DNA from: Sinorhizobium fredii USDA 205
Lineage (GTDB): Bacteria; Pseudomonadota; Alphaproteobacteria; Rhizobiales; Rhizobiaceae
Assembly (NCBI RefSeq): GCF_001461695.1
Contig: NZ_AUTC01000055.1
Coordinates: 124,001 to 188,000 of the forward strand
DNA length: 64,000 bases
Reading direction: 5' to 3'
Shown here one piece after another: positions 49,597 to 59,379 of the stretch; position 1 is the first letter of the stretch; each line of letters starts with the position of its first letter. Made by a program: the position numbers and the translations under genes. Under the pieces are notes generated by a model. That model saw only the letters and a list, made by a program, of their open reading frames with translations, did not search any database and was not told the DNA's origin.

Positions 49597-49629
49597 AAAG
49601 AAAAAGCGCCGAACCTTGCGGCCGGCGCT
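49597..49629 (-). terminator. intrinsic terminator of rpmG
   Basis: Stem AGCGCCG (49605-49611) with CGGCGCT (49623-49629). On the minus strand it is followed by TTTTCTTTGGG. 26 bases beyond the rpmG stop. Confidence 0.75.
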
Positions 49630-49654
49630 CGTCGGGTCGAACCGAAACGTGATC

Positions 49655-49822
49655 TTACTTGATCTTGGTTTCCTTGAATTCGACGTGCTTCTTGACGACC
49701 GGATCGTACTTCGTCTTCGTCATCTTTTCCGTCATCGTGCGGCTGTTCTTGGTCGTGACGTAGAAGTAGCCGGTGTCGGCCGTCGACAGCAGCTTGATCT
49801 TGATGGTGGTAGCTTTCGCCAT
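49655..49822 (-). CDS. rpmG: 50S ribosomal protein L33
   Basis: A 55-residue L33 protein. The sequence starts [20 protein letters not shown], continues with [20 protein letters not shown] and ends with [14 protein letters not shown], the zinc-less form without the CxxC pairs. It is a component of the large ribosomal subunit near the E site. Confidence 0.96.
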   Translation of the reverse strand: MAKATTIKIKLLSTADTGYFYVTTKNSRTMTEKMTKTKYDPVVKKHVEFKETKIK

Positions 49823-49916
49823 GGTCGTCCTGCCTTTATAGAAAGATGAAAGCCGTGGACAACCGGTTGCGGGCCACGGTCAAGTTGGCGCGAAACTACA
49901 AATCGCGGCCGAAAAG

Positions 49917-51101
49917 TCAAGGCCGTTTTGGTTTCAAAACGATGCGGACGAGCGAAAGCACAACGTAAAGCCCGAAGAAGCCGGCAATAGCCCAGGCAAA
50001 GCCGTCATTACCTGTGACGTCCATTGCCGCGCCGATGACCTGCGGTCCCGCTACAGTGCCGACGGCGTATGAGAACACGAAGGCTGCGTTGGCGGCCGCG
50101 AGGTCGGCCCCCTGAAGACGGGCGCCTAGATGGCTGAGGCCGACCGTGTAGAGGCCGGAGACGCATCCTCCCCAGAACAGAAGCACAAGCGCCATGAGGA
50201 ACCAGCTTTCGACCAGCATCGGCAGAAACAATGCACCCACGAAGCCGATCAAGGTCAGTGCCGACAGGATCGTACGACGATCCTTTACACGGTCGGACAG
50301 CATGCCGAGCGGGATCTGAAAGATGAAATTGCCGATGCCCATGACAGTCAGGAGCAGAGCCGCCTGCGATTCGGTAAAGCCGGCGCGTGTTCCAAAGATC
50401 GGGAAGAGCGAAAGGCCACCATATTCCACCGCGCCGAAAATGAAGACGGCGGCGGTAGCGGTCGGCACGAGGAGGACGTAACGCATGAAATGGCGCTTCG
50501 GCTTCTCGTCGAGGGCCGGGCTTTCGTTGCGCGCGAGAAAGATCGGAATTGCGGAAAGCAGGATGGCCCCCGCGCCGACGGCGAAGGGCAGCACGCCCTC
50601 GCTGCCCAGAATCGAGAAGAGCAGGGGGCCGCTCGCGAAGCCGAGTGAGAGCACCGTGCCGTAAATGCCGAGCACGAAGCCGCGCTTGTTGGGCGGCGCA
50701 GTGGCATTGATCCAGAATTCCGAGAGAATGAAGAGAACCGTAATCGCACCGTGAAAGACGATTCGAAGTGGGAACCAGAGCCAGAAATTCGTGACGTAGT
50801 AGAAGCCGAGCGCGCTTGCCGCCGCGAAAACGATCGCCAGCAGCATGGTCGGCGCAACGCCGTGACGATGGGCGAATTTCATTGTGAACGGAGCTGCTGC
50901 CATCGATGCGATGCCGGCCATTGCAGCATTCAACCCGTTCAGCGTTGGCGCGATGCCGCGCTTCTCCATGATGATGCTGAGCAGCGGAAGGCCCAGACCC
51001 ATCGCAATGCCGACGGCGGTGATCGACGCGAGCGCCGCGGCCAGCGAAGGCCAGTGAATTTCGTCAACCGGCGCAGATGTGCCGGACGGCGGCTTCGACA
51101 T
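49917..51101 (-). CDS. MFS transporter (YcaD-like)
   Basis: A 394-residue major-facilitator permease with 12 predicted membrane helices in two halves. Characteristic segments: the loop 2-3 region with RHGVAPT, the intracellular QIPLGMLSDRVKDRRTIL (the family G-x-x-x-D-R-x-x-R-R motif), and LGARLQGADLAAANAAFVFSYAVGTVAGPQVIGAAMD, as in the YcaD branch. Substrate unknown. It follows the NUDIX gene on the same strand by 12 bases and could be its operon partner. Confidence 0.88.
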   Translation of the reverse strand: MSKPPSGTSAPVDEIHWPSLAAALASITAVGIAMGLGLPLLSIIMEKRGIAPTLNGLNAAMAGIASMAAAPFTMKFAHRHGVAPTMLLAIVFAAASALGFYYVTNFWLWFPLRIVFHGAITVLFILSEFWINATAPPNKRGFVLGIYGTVLSLGFASGPLLFSILGSEGVLPFAVGAGAILLSAIPIFLARNESPALDEKPKRHFMRYVLLVPTATAAVFIFGAVEYGGLSLFPIFGTRAGFTESQAALLLTVMGIGNFIFQIPLGMLSDRVKDRRTILSALTLIGFVGALFLPMLVESWFLMALVLLFWGGCVSGLYTVGLSHLGARLQGADLAAANAAFVFSYAVGTVAGPQVIGAAMDVTGNDGFAWAIAGFFGLYVVLSLVRIVLKPKRP

Positions 51102-51113
51102 TCGACAGGATCC

Positions 51114-51830
51114 CTAGAGAAGCGTGCGAAGAAAGCGCCCGCGGCGCGTGAAATAGAACGGCACTGACCGTTCAGCGGGGAGCGAGGCATCCGATTCGAG
51201 CCCACTTCTCAGATCCGCAAGGATGATTGCGGTGATCTCCGGCACCTGGAGGGAGGAGAAGTCGTTGACATCGATCCACTGCAAATCCTGAAGCTCCCGG
51301 CTGTCCAGAACCTCGGACGGATCGATCTCGGCTTCATCCGCGAAGACCGCAAAGAAGCGCGTGTCGAACCGCCTTGATTGTCCCGGCGGCGTGATGGCCC
51401 GCGCCATATAGCGCAAGTTTGTGAGATCCGGAAGAAAGGGAAGGGGAGCGCCTGACGGATTGAGCTGTCGGCCGAGACAAACGCCCGCCTCCTCGAAGAG
51501 TTCTCGCGCCGCTGCGAGAGCCAGCGCTCGGGCGCGCCCGTCGGTGATGGGGCGCCCCTCGCTTGTTGTCAGGGCACGCAACACGGTCGGATTGAGATCG
51601 CCGGAAAATCCCAGCCGATGGTCCGTCGGGTCGCGGCGGCCGCCCGGAAAGACATAGAGGTCCGGCATGAAGGCATGGGCGCTGTGGCGCTTTCCCATCA
51701 ACACGCGCACACGCTTGCCGGAGCGGTCGAGCAGCATGATCGACGCCGCGTCGCGCGGCCTGAGCAGCGGATGCTTGGGTGCCCCGGTCTGCGATTGAGC
51801 GGGGCTGGCGCTGCCGCGATCCGGCCTCAT
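51114..51830 (-). CDS. NUDIX hydrolase
   Basis: A 238-residue NUDIX protein. The catalytic helix is recognisable as AAARELFEEAGVCLG (REx2EExG), but the leading Gly of the Nudix box is displaced by an insertion after VFPGGRRDPTD. Such long NUDIX proteins are close to the NUDT7/CoA-type or RNA-linked group; the substrate is not known. The start at 51830 overlaps the stop of the DUF983 gene (ATGA), indicating coupling; a start 78 bases upstream is also open but would run far into that gene. Confidence 0.85.
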   Translation of the reverse strand: MRPDRGSASPAQSQTGAPKHPLLRPRDAASIMLLDRSGKRVRVLMGKRHSAHAFMPDLYVFPGGRRDPTDHRLGFSGDLNPTVLRALTTSEGRPITDGRARALALAAARELFEEAGVCLGRQLNPSGAPLPFLPDLTNLRYMARAITPPGQSRRFDTRFFAVFADEAEIDPSEVLDSRELQDLQWIDVNDFSSLQVPEITAIILADLRSGLESDASLPAERSVPFYFTRRGRFLRTLL

Positions 51831-52282
51831 GCCGACGGATCCCGCGGGGGGAGAACATCTTCCGGCCGGTCTTCGTGCCCGCCGAAGCCGTGCATCTTCA
51901 GCGCCCATTGCAGCCCGATGACCGCGCCTTTGACGGGCTGCATCAGGGCGAGCGCGCTAACGAGCGTCACCGGCGCCCAGACCGCCAGGTGCTGCCAGGT
52001 GGAAAGCGGCAGGACCAGATCCGTCATCATGTAGCCGCCGAGCACCACATGACCGACGATCGTCACGACGATATAGGGAGGAAAGTCGTCGGCACGGTGA
52101 TGGTCCATCCGCTCGCCGCAGGCGGCGCAGGCATCCACGGACTTTACAAAGCCTCGAAACAGTCGGCCTTGGCCGCAGGCGGGACACTTGCCCAAAAAGC
52201 CGCGCTTCATCGCCCGGCCGACGGGCCGCTCCTCCTGCTGCTCCCCGCCTAGCTGGAGCTTGTCGGTTGCCATTGCCTTCAT
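51827..52282 (-). CDS. DUF983 family membrane protein
   Basis: A 151-residue protein. An N-terminal zinc-ribbon-like region (GKCPACGQGRLFRGFVK and CAACGERMDHHRADDFP) is followed by two membrane helices (YIVVTIVGHVVLGGYMM and LAVWAPVTLVSALALM). This is the DUF983 pattern; function unknown. Starts at 52282 (ATG), 52288 (TTG) or 52273 (ATG) are all possible; AAGGA suits 52282. It lies between rnr and the NUDIX gene in one transcription unit. Confidence 0.87.
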   Translation of the reverse strand: MKAMATDKLQLGGEQQEERPVGRAMKRGFLGKCPACGQGRLFRGFVKSVDACAACGERMDHHRADDFPPYIVVTIVGHVVLGGYMMTDLVLPLSTWQHLAVWAPVTLVSALALMQPVKGAVIGLQWALKMHGFGGHEDRPEDVLPPRDPSA

Positions 52283-52324
52283 GTCCAATCCTTGTCGAAC
52301 GCGGAGCTTGCCGGCCGTTGGTGA

Positions 52325-54691
52325 TCAGCTCCTGCCGCGCGGCGGCCGCGTTCCCGGCCGTTTGCCCGCGTTCACCCGATCGCGCCGGCCGGCCTTGTGG
52401 AAGGAGCGCATTGCCGTCGGCATCTTTCGCCCTTCGCTCAGCATCTCGAAGCGGAGCGCACCGGCGAGCGGCACGGCCTCGGCGAGCTTGACGCGCACCG
52501 GATCGCCGAGACGATAGCCAAGTCCGGTTTTTTCGCCGGACAGGGCCTGATGCGCCTCATCATAGATGAAGTAATCGCGTCCGAGCGTAGATATAGGGAT
52601 GAACCCGTCGGCGCCATAGGCGGGGAGGGTGACAAAGAGTCCCGCCTTGATCACGCCCGAGACGCGCCCGTCGAACTCCTCGCCGACACGTCCGCTCAAG
52701 TGATGGGCGATCAGCCGGTCGACCGTATCGCGCTCGGCGGCCATGGCGCGTCGCTCGAAGGTGGAGATTTCCGCGGCGATATCGTCGAGCACGCCCTCTT
52801 CCTGCGGCGTCAAGCCGCCCTCGCCAAGGCCGAGCGCGCTGACTAGCGCCCGATGCACCACCAGGTCCGCGTAGCGCCGGATCGGCGAGGTGAAGTGGGC
52901 ATAGCGCATCAGGTTGAGACCAAAATGGCCGATGTTTTCCGGATTGTAGATCGCCTGGCTTTGCGACCTGAGCACCATCTCGTTGACCATCGTCTCAAAA
53001 GGCTTGCCGTCGGCCCGGGCGAGAACGCCGTTGAAGTGGTTGGCACGCATGGCACCGCCCTTGGCGAGCGAGATGTCGAGCGTCGCCAGGAACTCGCGCA
53101 GGGTTTCCTGCTTGGCGAGCGACGGCTGGTCATGGACGCGATAGATCAGAACCTGCCGTTTCTGCTCCAAGGTCTCCGCCGCGGCGACGTTGGCCTGGAT
53201 CATCATTTCCTCGATCAGCTTGTGGGCGTCGAGGCGTTCCGGCACGAAAACCCGGTCGACGGTTCCGTCCGGCTTCAGGATGATCTTGCGCTCGGGCATG
53301 TCGAGTTCGAGCGGCTGGCGCCGCTCCCGGCCGCGGCTGAGGATGCGGTAGCCCTCCCACAGCGGCTTCAGGATCGGTTCCAGGATCGGCCCGGTCTTGT
53401 CGTCCGGTGATCCGTCGATGGCGGCCTGGGCCTGTTGATAGGAAAGCTTGGCGGCGCTGCGCATCATGATGCGGTGGAACGTATGTCCCGCCTTGCGGCC
53501 CTCCTTCGAGAAACGCATCCGCACCGCCAGCGCCGGCCGATCGACACCTTCCTTCAGCGAGCAGAGATCGTTGGAGATGCGCTCGGGCAGCATCGGCACG
53601 ACACGATCGGGGAAATAGACCGAATTGCCGCGTTTCAACGCTTCGAGATCGAGAGCCGATTTCGCCCGGATATACCAGGAGACGTCGGCGATCGCGACTG
53701 TCACGATGACGCCGCCGGGATTGTCGGGGGAGGGATCCGGTTCGGCATGGACGGCGTCGTCGTGGTCCTTGGCGTCGGCCGGGTCGATGGTGACGAGCGG
53801 CAGCGAGCGCCAGTCCTCGCGATGCGCCATCGTGGCGGCCTCTGCCGCATCGGCCTCCTGCAGCACGCGCTCCGGGAAGACATGCGGAATGCCATGCGCA
53901 TGGATGGCAATCATCGAGATCGCCTTTTCGGAGGCGACGGAACCGATGACGGTCTGCACCTGGGCGCGCGGCAAGCCATAGCGGCCGAGCCGGGCGAGAT
54001 GCACTTCGACGAGGTCGCCGTCCTTGGCATCGCCCGTGAATTCCGCGTCGACGAGAACTTCCTCGCCGCGCTTGTCGATCGGCAGCAGTCGGCCGCCGCC
54101 GCCCGGGGTCGAGCGGAACACGCCGAGCACGGCGTCCTTGCGCTTGTCGAGGATCTTGATGATGCGCGCCGTATAGGCCGGACCGCCGCGCTCCTTGGCG
54201 GGGAAGATCTTGGCAAGCACCCGATCGCCGAGACCGCCGACGGGGGCCTTGCCCTTCGCCTTGCCGGCCGCCGACTGCCGGATGAGGACCGCCGGTGCGA
54301 CGCCGTCGTCGTCCAGCCATTCGGCCGGGCGGCCGATCAATTCGCCGTCGATATCGCGGATGGTGATGTCGAGAACGGTGACGGGCGGCAGGGCGCCGGG
54401 GCGAACAAGCGACTTTCGCTTCTTCTCGACCAGGCCGTCCTCTTCCAGCGAGCGGAGCAGCGCCTTGAGTTCGACGCGCGCCTCGCCCTTCAGGCCGAAC
54501 GCCTTGGCGATCTCGCGCTTCGAGGCCAGCTGCGGGTTCTCGGCGATAAAGCGCATGAGCACGTCGCGCGGCGGAACGGCGCCGTGGATGATCGCTTCCT
54601 TGACGGAGGGCGCCGCCTGGGCCGCGCGCAACTGCTTCTTGCCGGCGTTTTTTGTGCGCCGTTCGGTCGGATCGCGCGGAATTCTGCTCAA
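52325..54691 (-). CDS. rnr: ribonuclease R
   Basis: A 788-residue RNB-family 3'-5' exoribonuclease. N-terminal helix-turn-helix-like domain, cold-shock domains, the catalytic RNB domain with LVTIDPADAKDHDDAVHAE (metal-binding Asp residues), and a C-terminal S1 domain (GRVSGVIKAGLFVTLPAYGADGFIP) with a basic tail. It degrades structured RNA. It starts 2 bases after the topA stop, so it is co-transcribed with topA. Confidence 0.96.
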   Translation of the reverse strand: MSRIPRDPTERRTKNAGKKQLRAAQAAPSVKEAIIHGAVPPRDVLMRFIAENPQLASKREIAKAFGLKGEARVELKALLRSLEEDGLVEKKRKSLVRPGALPPVTVLDITIRDIDGELIGRPAEWLDDDGVAPAVLIRQSAAGKAKGKAPVGGLGDRVLAKIFPAKERGGPAYTARIIKILDKRKDAVLGVFRSTPGGGGRLLPIDKRGEEVLVDAEFTGDAKDGDLVEVHLARLGRYGLPRAQVQTVIGSVASEKAISMIAIHAHGIPHVFPERVLQEADAAEAATMAHREDWRSLPLVTIDPADAKDHDDAVHAEPDPSPDNPGGVIVTVAIADVSWYIRAKSALDLEALKRGNSVYFPDRVVPMLPERISNDLCSLKEGVDRPALAVRMRFSKEGRKAGHTFHRIMMRSAAKLSYQQAQAAIDGSPDDKTGPILEPILKPLWEGYRILSRGRERRQPLELDMPERKIILKPDGTVDRVFVPERLDAHKLIEEMMIQANVAAAETLEQKRQVLIYRVHDQPSLAKQETLREFLATLDISLAKGGAMRANHFNGVLARADGKPFETMVNEMVLRSQSQAIYNPENIGHFGLNLMRYAHFTSPIRRYADLVVHRALVSALGLGEGGLTPQEEGVLDDIAAEISTFERRAMAAERDTVDRLIAHHLSGRVGEEFDGRVSGVIKAGLFVTLPAYGADGFIPISTLGRDYFIYDEAHQALSGEKTGLGYRLGDPVRVKLAEAVPLAGALRFEMLSEGRKMPTAMRSFHKAGRRDRVNAGKRPGTRPPRGRS

Positions 54692-54693
54692 CG

Positions 54694-57351
54694 TCAGCCC
54701 TTCTTGGCCTTTGCGGCCGTCTTGCTCTTCGCCTTTGCGGCCGCCTTGGGCTTCTCGGCTTTCGCCGCGGTGCTCTTGGTTGCCGCGGTCGAGGACCTGC
54801 CCCTGGTCGCCTTGCCCTTCGAAACGCCACCCTTCGCCGCACGTTCGGCGATCAGTGCGAGCGCCTCTTCGACGGTCACGGACTGCGGATCCTTGCCTTT
54901 CGGCAGGGTGGCGTTCACCTTGCCCCAGTTGACATAGGGGCCGAAGCGCCCGTCGCGCACAGTCATCGCGCCGCCGTCGGGGTGTTCCCCGAGTTCCTTG
55001 AGGGCGGCAGCCGCGGTGCGCCCGCCGCCTGCACCCTTCGACTGCTTGTCGGCGAGAGCCGAAACGGCGCGATTGAGGCCGATCGAGAAGACGTCCTCGA
55101 CCGATTCCAGATTGGCATAGGTGCCGTCATGGAGCACGAACGGTCCGTAGCGGCCGATCCCCGTCGAAATCATCTTGCCCGTTTCCGGGTGCTTGCCGAT
55201 GTCGCGCGGCAGCGACAGCAGGGCGATCGCCTTCTCGTGGTCGATCGTCGCCGGCGTCCAGCCCTTCGGCAGGCTCGCGCGCTTGGCATCCTTGCCGTCG
55301 CCCCGCTGGACATAGGGTCCGAAGCGACCGCTGCGCAGCGTGATTTCCTCGTCGGTATGCGGGTCCTTGCCGAGGCTCTGCGGCTCGTTCGACACGGCGG
55401 CTTCCGCATCGCCATTGCTATCGGACGACAGCTGGCGCGTGAAGTTGCATTCCGGATAGTTGGAGCAGCCGACGAAGGCGCCGTATTTGCCGAGCTTCAG
55501 CGAGAGCTTGCCGGTGCCGCAGACCTGGCAGGTCCGCGGGTCGCCGCCGTCCTCGCGTTTCGGGAAGACCAGCGGCGCCAATTCCTCGTTGAGCGCGTCG
55601 AGCACATTGGTGACCCGCAGTTCCTTGGTGTCCTCGATCTGCGAGAAGAAGTCCTTCCAGAACTCGCGCAGCACGTCCTTCCAATTGAGTTCGCCGGCCG
55701 AGATCTGGTCGAGCTTTTCCTCGAGAGACGCGGTGAAATCATACTCGACATAGCGGGTGAAGAAGCTCTCGAGGAACGCCGTCACCAGCCGGCCCTTGGC
55801 CTGCGGCATCAACTTGCGCTTGTCGATCTCCACATAGTCGCGGTCGACGAGCGTGCTGATCGTCGCGGCATAGGTGGAGGGGCGCCCGATGCCGAGCTCT
55901 TCCATTTTCTTGATCAGCGTCGCTTCCGAATAGCGCGGTGGCGGTTCGGTGAAGTGCTGGGTGGCGTTGATCTTCTGCTTGGCGAGATTTTCGCGCGCAT
56001 TGATCTCCGGCAGCCGGCCGCCCTCATCGCCATCGTCCGCCTGCTCGCCGTCTTCCTTCATGTCGGTGTAGGCGGCGATGAAGCCGTCGAAGCGGATGAC
56101 GGAGCCGGTGGCCCTGAGGCCAGCCTTCTTGCCGGCGTTGTCGGCGGCGATCTCCGCCGTCGTCCGTTCGATCTCGGCCGAGGCCATCTGGCTGGCGATG
56201 CCGCGCTTCCAGACCAGGTCGTAGAGCTTCAGCATGTCGCCGTCGAGGAAGCGGCGCACCTGATCGGGCGTGCGATTGAAGTCCGTCGGCCGGATCGCTT
56301 CGTGGGCTTCCTGGGCGTTCTTCGCCTTGGTCGAATAGAAGCGCGGTTTTTCCGGCAGGTAGCGGGGGCCGAACTGGCTGCCGATTGCCAGGCGCGCCGC
56401 CTCGATCGCTTCCGGCGCCATCTGCACGCCGTCGGTACGCATATAGGTGATGAGGCCGACCGTCTCGCCGCCGACATCGACGCCCTCGTAGAGCTTCTGC
56501 GCCACCTGCATGGTGCGCGACGCCGAGAAGCCGAGCTTGGAGGAGGCGGCCTGCTGCAGCGTCGAGGTGGTGAAGGGCGGCCCAGGGTTCCGCTTGACGG
56601 GCTTTGCCTCGACGCTTTCGACCACATAGCTCGCGCCGTCGAGCAGGGCCTTCAGCCGATTGGCGTCCTCGCCGTTGCCGATCGACTTCGGCTGCAGCCG
56701 TTTGCCGTCGGCCGAGACGAGCCGCGCTTCGAATTCGTCGCCGCGCGGCGTCTTCAGCAACGCCACGATATTCCAGTATTCTTCCGTGACGAAGCGTTCG
56801 ATCTCGGCCTCGCGATCGCAGACGAGACGCAGCGCCACCGATTGCACACGGCCGGCCGATCGGGCGCCCGGCAGCTTGCGCCACAGGACCGGCGAAAGGT
56901 TGAAGCCGACGAGGTAGTCGAGCGCGCGGCGGGCGAGATAGGCGTCGACAAGCGAAATGTCGATGTCGCGCGGATCCGCCATCGCATCGAGCACGGCCTT
57001 CTTGGTGATGGCATTGAAGACGACGCGCTTGACCGGCTTGTCGCCAATGACCTTCTTTTTCTTGAGGAGATCGAGCACATGCCAGGAGATCGCCTCGCCC
57101 TCGCGATCCGGGTCGGTTGCAAGGAACAACCCGTCCGACGACTTCACGGCGTCGGCAATGTCCTTCATTCGCTTGGCGGAGGCGCCATCGACTTCCCACG
57201 ACATTTCGAAGTCTTCGTCCGGGCGAACCGATCCATCCTTGGCCGGCAGATCCCGCACATGGCCGAACGAAGCAAGCACCTTGTAGCCGGGGCCCAGATA
57301 CTTGTTGATCGTCTTGGCCTTGGAAGGCGACTCCACCACTACAACATTCAT
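54694..57351 (-). CDS. topA: DNA topoisomerase I
   Basis: An 885-residue type IA topoisomerase relaxing negative supercoils. TOPRIM domain at the start (MNVVVVESPSKAKTINKYLG, TDPDREGEAISWH), active-site Tyr near residue 302 in GLITYMRTDGVQM, and one Cys4 zinc ribbon (CQVCGTGKLSLKLGKYGAFVGCSNYPEC). Several topo-C repeats follow (RFGPYVQRGDGK, RYGPFVLHDG, RFGPYVNWGK), then a Lys/Ala-rich tail. I start at MNVVVV (57351); ATGs at 57357 and 57369 are alternatives. Confidence 0.96.
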   Translation of the reverse strand: MNVVVVESPSKAKTINKYLGPGYKVLASFGHVRDLPAKDGSVRPDEDFEMSWEVDGASAKRMKDIADAVKSSDGLFLATDPDREGEAISWHVLDLLKKKKVIGDKPVKRVVFNAITKKAVLDAMADPRDIDISLVDAYLARRALDYLVGFNLSPVLWRKLPGARSAGRVQSVALRLVCDREAEIERFVTEEYWNIVALLKTPRGDEFEARLVSADGKRLQPKSIGNGEDANRLKALLDGASYVVESVEAKPVKRNPGPPFTTSTLQQAASSKLGFSASRTMQVAQKLYEGVDVGGETVGLITYMRTDGVQMAPEAIEAARLAIGSQFGPRYLPEKPRFYSTKAKNAQEAHEAIRPTDFNRTPDQVRRFLDGDMLKLYDLVWKRGIASQMASAEIERTTAEIAADNAGKKAGLRATGSVIRFDGFIAAYTDMKEDGEQADDGDEGGRLPEINARENLAKQKINATQHFTEPPPRYSEATLIKKMEELGIGRPSTYAATISTLVDRDYVEIDKRKLMPQAKGRLVTAFLESFFTRYVEYDFTASLEEKLDQISAGELNWKDVLREFWKDFFSQIEDTKELRVTNVLDALNEELAPLVFPKREDGGDPRTCQVCGTGKLSLKLGKYGAFVGCSNYPECNFTRQLSSDSNGDAEAAVSNEPQSLGKDPHTDEEITLRSGRFGPYVQRGDGKDAKRASLPKGWTPATIDHEKAIALLSLPRDIGKHPETGKMISTGIGRYGPFVLHDGTYANLESVEDVFSIGLNRAVSALADKQSKGAGGGRTAAAALKELGEHPDGGAMTVRDGRFGPYVNWGKVNATLPKGKDPQSVTVEEALALIAERAAKGGVSKGKATRGRSSTAATKSTAAKAEKPKAAAKAKSKTAAKAKKG

Positions 57352-57416
57352 CGTCATTCTCTGAGACAATCTCTTCTGGCAAGGCGCAGGTGTTGCGCGG
57401 CCTTTGTTGTGGCCAC

Positions 57417-57445
57417 GAAATGGACAGGGATTCGGGCGCGGTCAA
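57417..57445 (-). promoter_or_regulatory. possible topA promoter
   Basis: Minus-strand CTTGACC (TTGACC at 57445-57440) with CATTTC at 17 bases. The -10 is poor. It sits in the 227-base dprA-topA gap, the only sizeable break in this minus-strand series. Confidence 0.3.
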
Positions 57446-57578
57446 GGGGTTTCACGAAAATAGCGACATCGCGACCGATCGCAACCAAATCGCAATATTC
57501 GATTTACCGCAACTCGTGGTGGTTCGTTTTTCGATTTCTGCGCGTGTCGCGAGGCGGCGTACATCTGCATTTCCGCCC

Positions 57579-58739
57579 CTATTGCGAAGGAGCGAGGGAT
57601 ACGAGATTGGCCCCGTGGCGGCAGAGTTGGCCGGCGAGATCGAGTTCGAGGAGAACAAGGTGGACCTCGGAGGCGGCAAGTCCGGTGTGGCGAATGATAT
57701 CGTCGATCTCGACCGGCGTCGGGCCGAGCGCTTCGACGACAAGAGCGCGGCCGCCTTCGCCGAGCGTCGCCGCTGCCGGCGGCACTGAAGGCGCTGGTTC
57801 GACCGCCGGTTCCCGGGCAGTCAGTCGCGAGAAGAGATCGTCGCGGCTCAGAGGCGCCAATCCCTCGATCACGTCGGCCGTGGAAGTAGTGACGATCGCG
57901 CCTTGTTTCAGGAGATCGTTCGTTCCGTGACAGCGCGGATCGAGCGGTGAGCCCGGTACGGCAAACACCAGCCGGCCGAAATCGGCCGCATAACGCGCGG
58001 TGATCAGTGACCCCGAACGGCTGGCCGCCTCGACAATGGCGACGCCGAGGCTGATGCCGGCGACCAGGCGGTTCCTTCGCGGAAAGTCGCGGGCGCGCGG
58101 CTCCCAGCCGAAGGGCATTTCGCTGATCGCCAATCCTTCGCCCGCGGTGATCTCCTGCAGGAGGCCGATATTCTCCGGCGGGTAGGGTTGGTCGAGGCCG
58201 CCGGCGAGCGCGGCGATCGTGCCGGTCCCGAGGCTGGCACGATGGGCAGCGGTGTCGATGCCGCGGGCGAGGCCTGAGCTGATGACGCAGCCGGCGGCAC
58301 CAGCGTCGCGGGCGATCATCGCGGCGAATTTCGCGCCGCTGACCGAGGCATTGCGCGAGCCGACGACGCCGAGCGAGGGGCGGCTTGCCGCCTGAAGGTT
58401 ACCCTTCATCGCAAGGAGGGGCGGGGCGCCGTCGATCTCTCTCAGCGCCGGCGGGTAGTCGGTTTCGCCGATTCCGACAAAGACTGCACCGAATCGATGG
58501 GCCGCCTCGAGCTCGCGCTCCGCGTCCGCCATCGAGGCAATGCGGAACGGTCGGTCCGCACCGCCGCGGCGCGACAGGTCCGGCAGCGCCTCGAGCGCCG
58601 CCTCTGCGGAGCCGAAGTGGTTGACGAGATCACGGAAGGTCGCGGGACCAACATTGTCGCTGCGGATCAGCCGCAGCCATGCGATCCTCTGCCGTTCCGT
58701 CAGCACGGTTCCGTTACGTCGAGCGCCGCCGATCGGCAT
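57579..58739 (-). CDS. dprA: DNA-processing protein DprA
   Basis: A 386-residue protein of the DprA/Smf family, which loads RecA on incoming single-stranded DNA in transformation. Rossmann-like core: [82 protein letters not shown] and [14 protein letters not shown]. The C-terminal winged-helix domain is present ([14 protein letters not shown]: [24 protein letters not shown]). The ATG overlaps the plsY stop (TAATG). Confidence 0.94.
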   Translation of the reverse strand: MPIGGARRNGTVLTERQRIAWLRLIRSDNVGPATFRDLVNHFGSAEAALEALPDLSRRGGADRPFRIASMADAERELEAAHRFGAVFVGIGETDYPPALREIDGAPPLLAMKGNLQAASRPSLGVVGSRNASVSGAKFAAMIARDAGAAGCVISSGLARGIDTAAHRASLGTGTIAALAGGLDQPYPPENIGLLQEITAGEGLAISEMPFGWEPRARDFPRRNRLVAGISLGVAIVEAASRSGSLITARYAADFGRLVFAVPGSPLDPRCHGTNDLLKQGAIVTTSTADVIEGLAPLSRDDLFSRLTAREPAVEPAPSVPPAAATLGEGGRALVVEALGPTPVEIDDIIRHTGLAASEVHLVLLELDLAGQLCRHGANLVSLAPSQ

Positions 58740-59350
58740 TATCCCTTCTCTCCGATCCGGCTTTCCGTGCCGCTCAGCAGCCGCTGGATGTTGGCGCGGT
58801 GCTTGATCCAGGTGACCACGGTCATCAGGGCGAAGACCAGGGCGACTTTCCCATATCCGGTTGCATAGAGTGCGATCGGCATGACGGCGGTAGCAACGAG
58901 TGCCGACAGTGAGGAGTAGCGGGTGATCTTCGCCGTGGCGAGCCAGATCGCTCCGAAAGCGGGCACCATCAGCGGCGCCAGGCCGAGCAGGACGCCGATA
59001 TAGGTGGCGACGCCCTTGCCGCCCTTGAAGGAGAGCCAGACCGGAAAGAGATGCCCGAGAAAAGCTGCGAGACCAGCGGCGATGCCGGCTTCAACGCCCC
59101 AGAGAGAGGCGATTGCAGCCGCTGCCGTACCCTTCAGCGCGTCGAGCAGCAGGGTGGCGGCCGCGAGCTTCTTGTTGCCGGTTCTCAGCACGTTCGTCGC
59201 GCCGATATTGCCGGAGCCGATTTTGCGCACGTCGCCGAGCCCCGCCATGCGTGTTAGGATCAGGCCGAACGGAATGGAGCCCAGCAGATAGCCGAAGACA
59301 AGGCACAGAAGTGTTGCGGGCAGCCCCAACTGCCAGGAAAACAGATCCAC
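58739..59350 (-). CDS. plsY: glycerol-3-phosphate acyltransferase PlsY
   Basis: A 203-residue membrane enzyme transferring acyl from acyl-phosphate to glycerol-3-phosphate, the first step of phospholipid synthesis. Three conserved motifs: [33 protein letters not shown] and [25 protein letters not shown]. About five membrane helices. It sits between pyrC and dprA, a conserved arrangement in rhizobia. Confidence 0.95.
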   Translation of the reverse strand: MDLFSWQLGLPATLLCLVFGYLLGSIPFGLILTRMAGLGDVRKIGSGNIGATNVLRTGNKKLAAATLLLDALKGTAAAAIASLWGVEAGIAAGLAAFLGHLFPVWLSFKGGKGVATYIGVLLGLAPLMVPAFGAIWLATAKITRYSSLSALVATAVMPIALYATGYGKVALVFALMTVVTWIKHRANIQRLLSGTESRIGEKG

Positions 59351-59379
59351 CGGTTCCTCCCCCGCCTAGATGCGTCGGC

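Larger units (their letters stand above)
49084..49654. other. intergenic region between pleD and rpmG with an sRNA candidate
   Basis: About 570 bases without a supported protein gene. The first 250 hold small hairpins (GGCAAGC/GCTTGCC near 49093; CACCGA/TCGGTG near 49282) and an AT-rich T run at 49319-49334. The rest holds a structured RNA candidate and the rpmG terminator. Confidence 0.55.

Noticed and set aside
54652..57930. A 1092-codon plus-strand frame
   Set aside because: Antisense to topA; the topA strand has complete TOPRIM, Tyr and zinc motifs.
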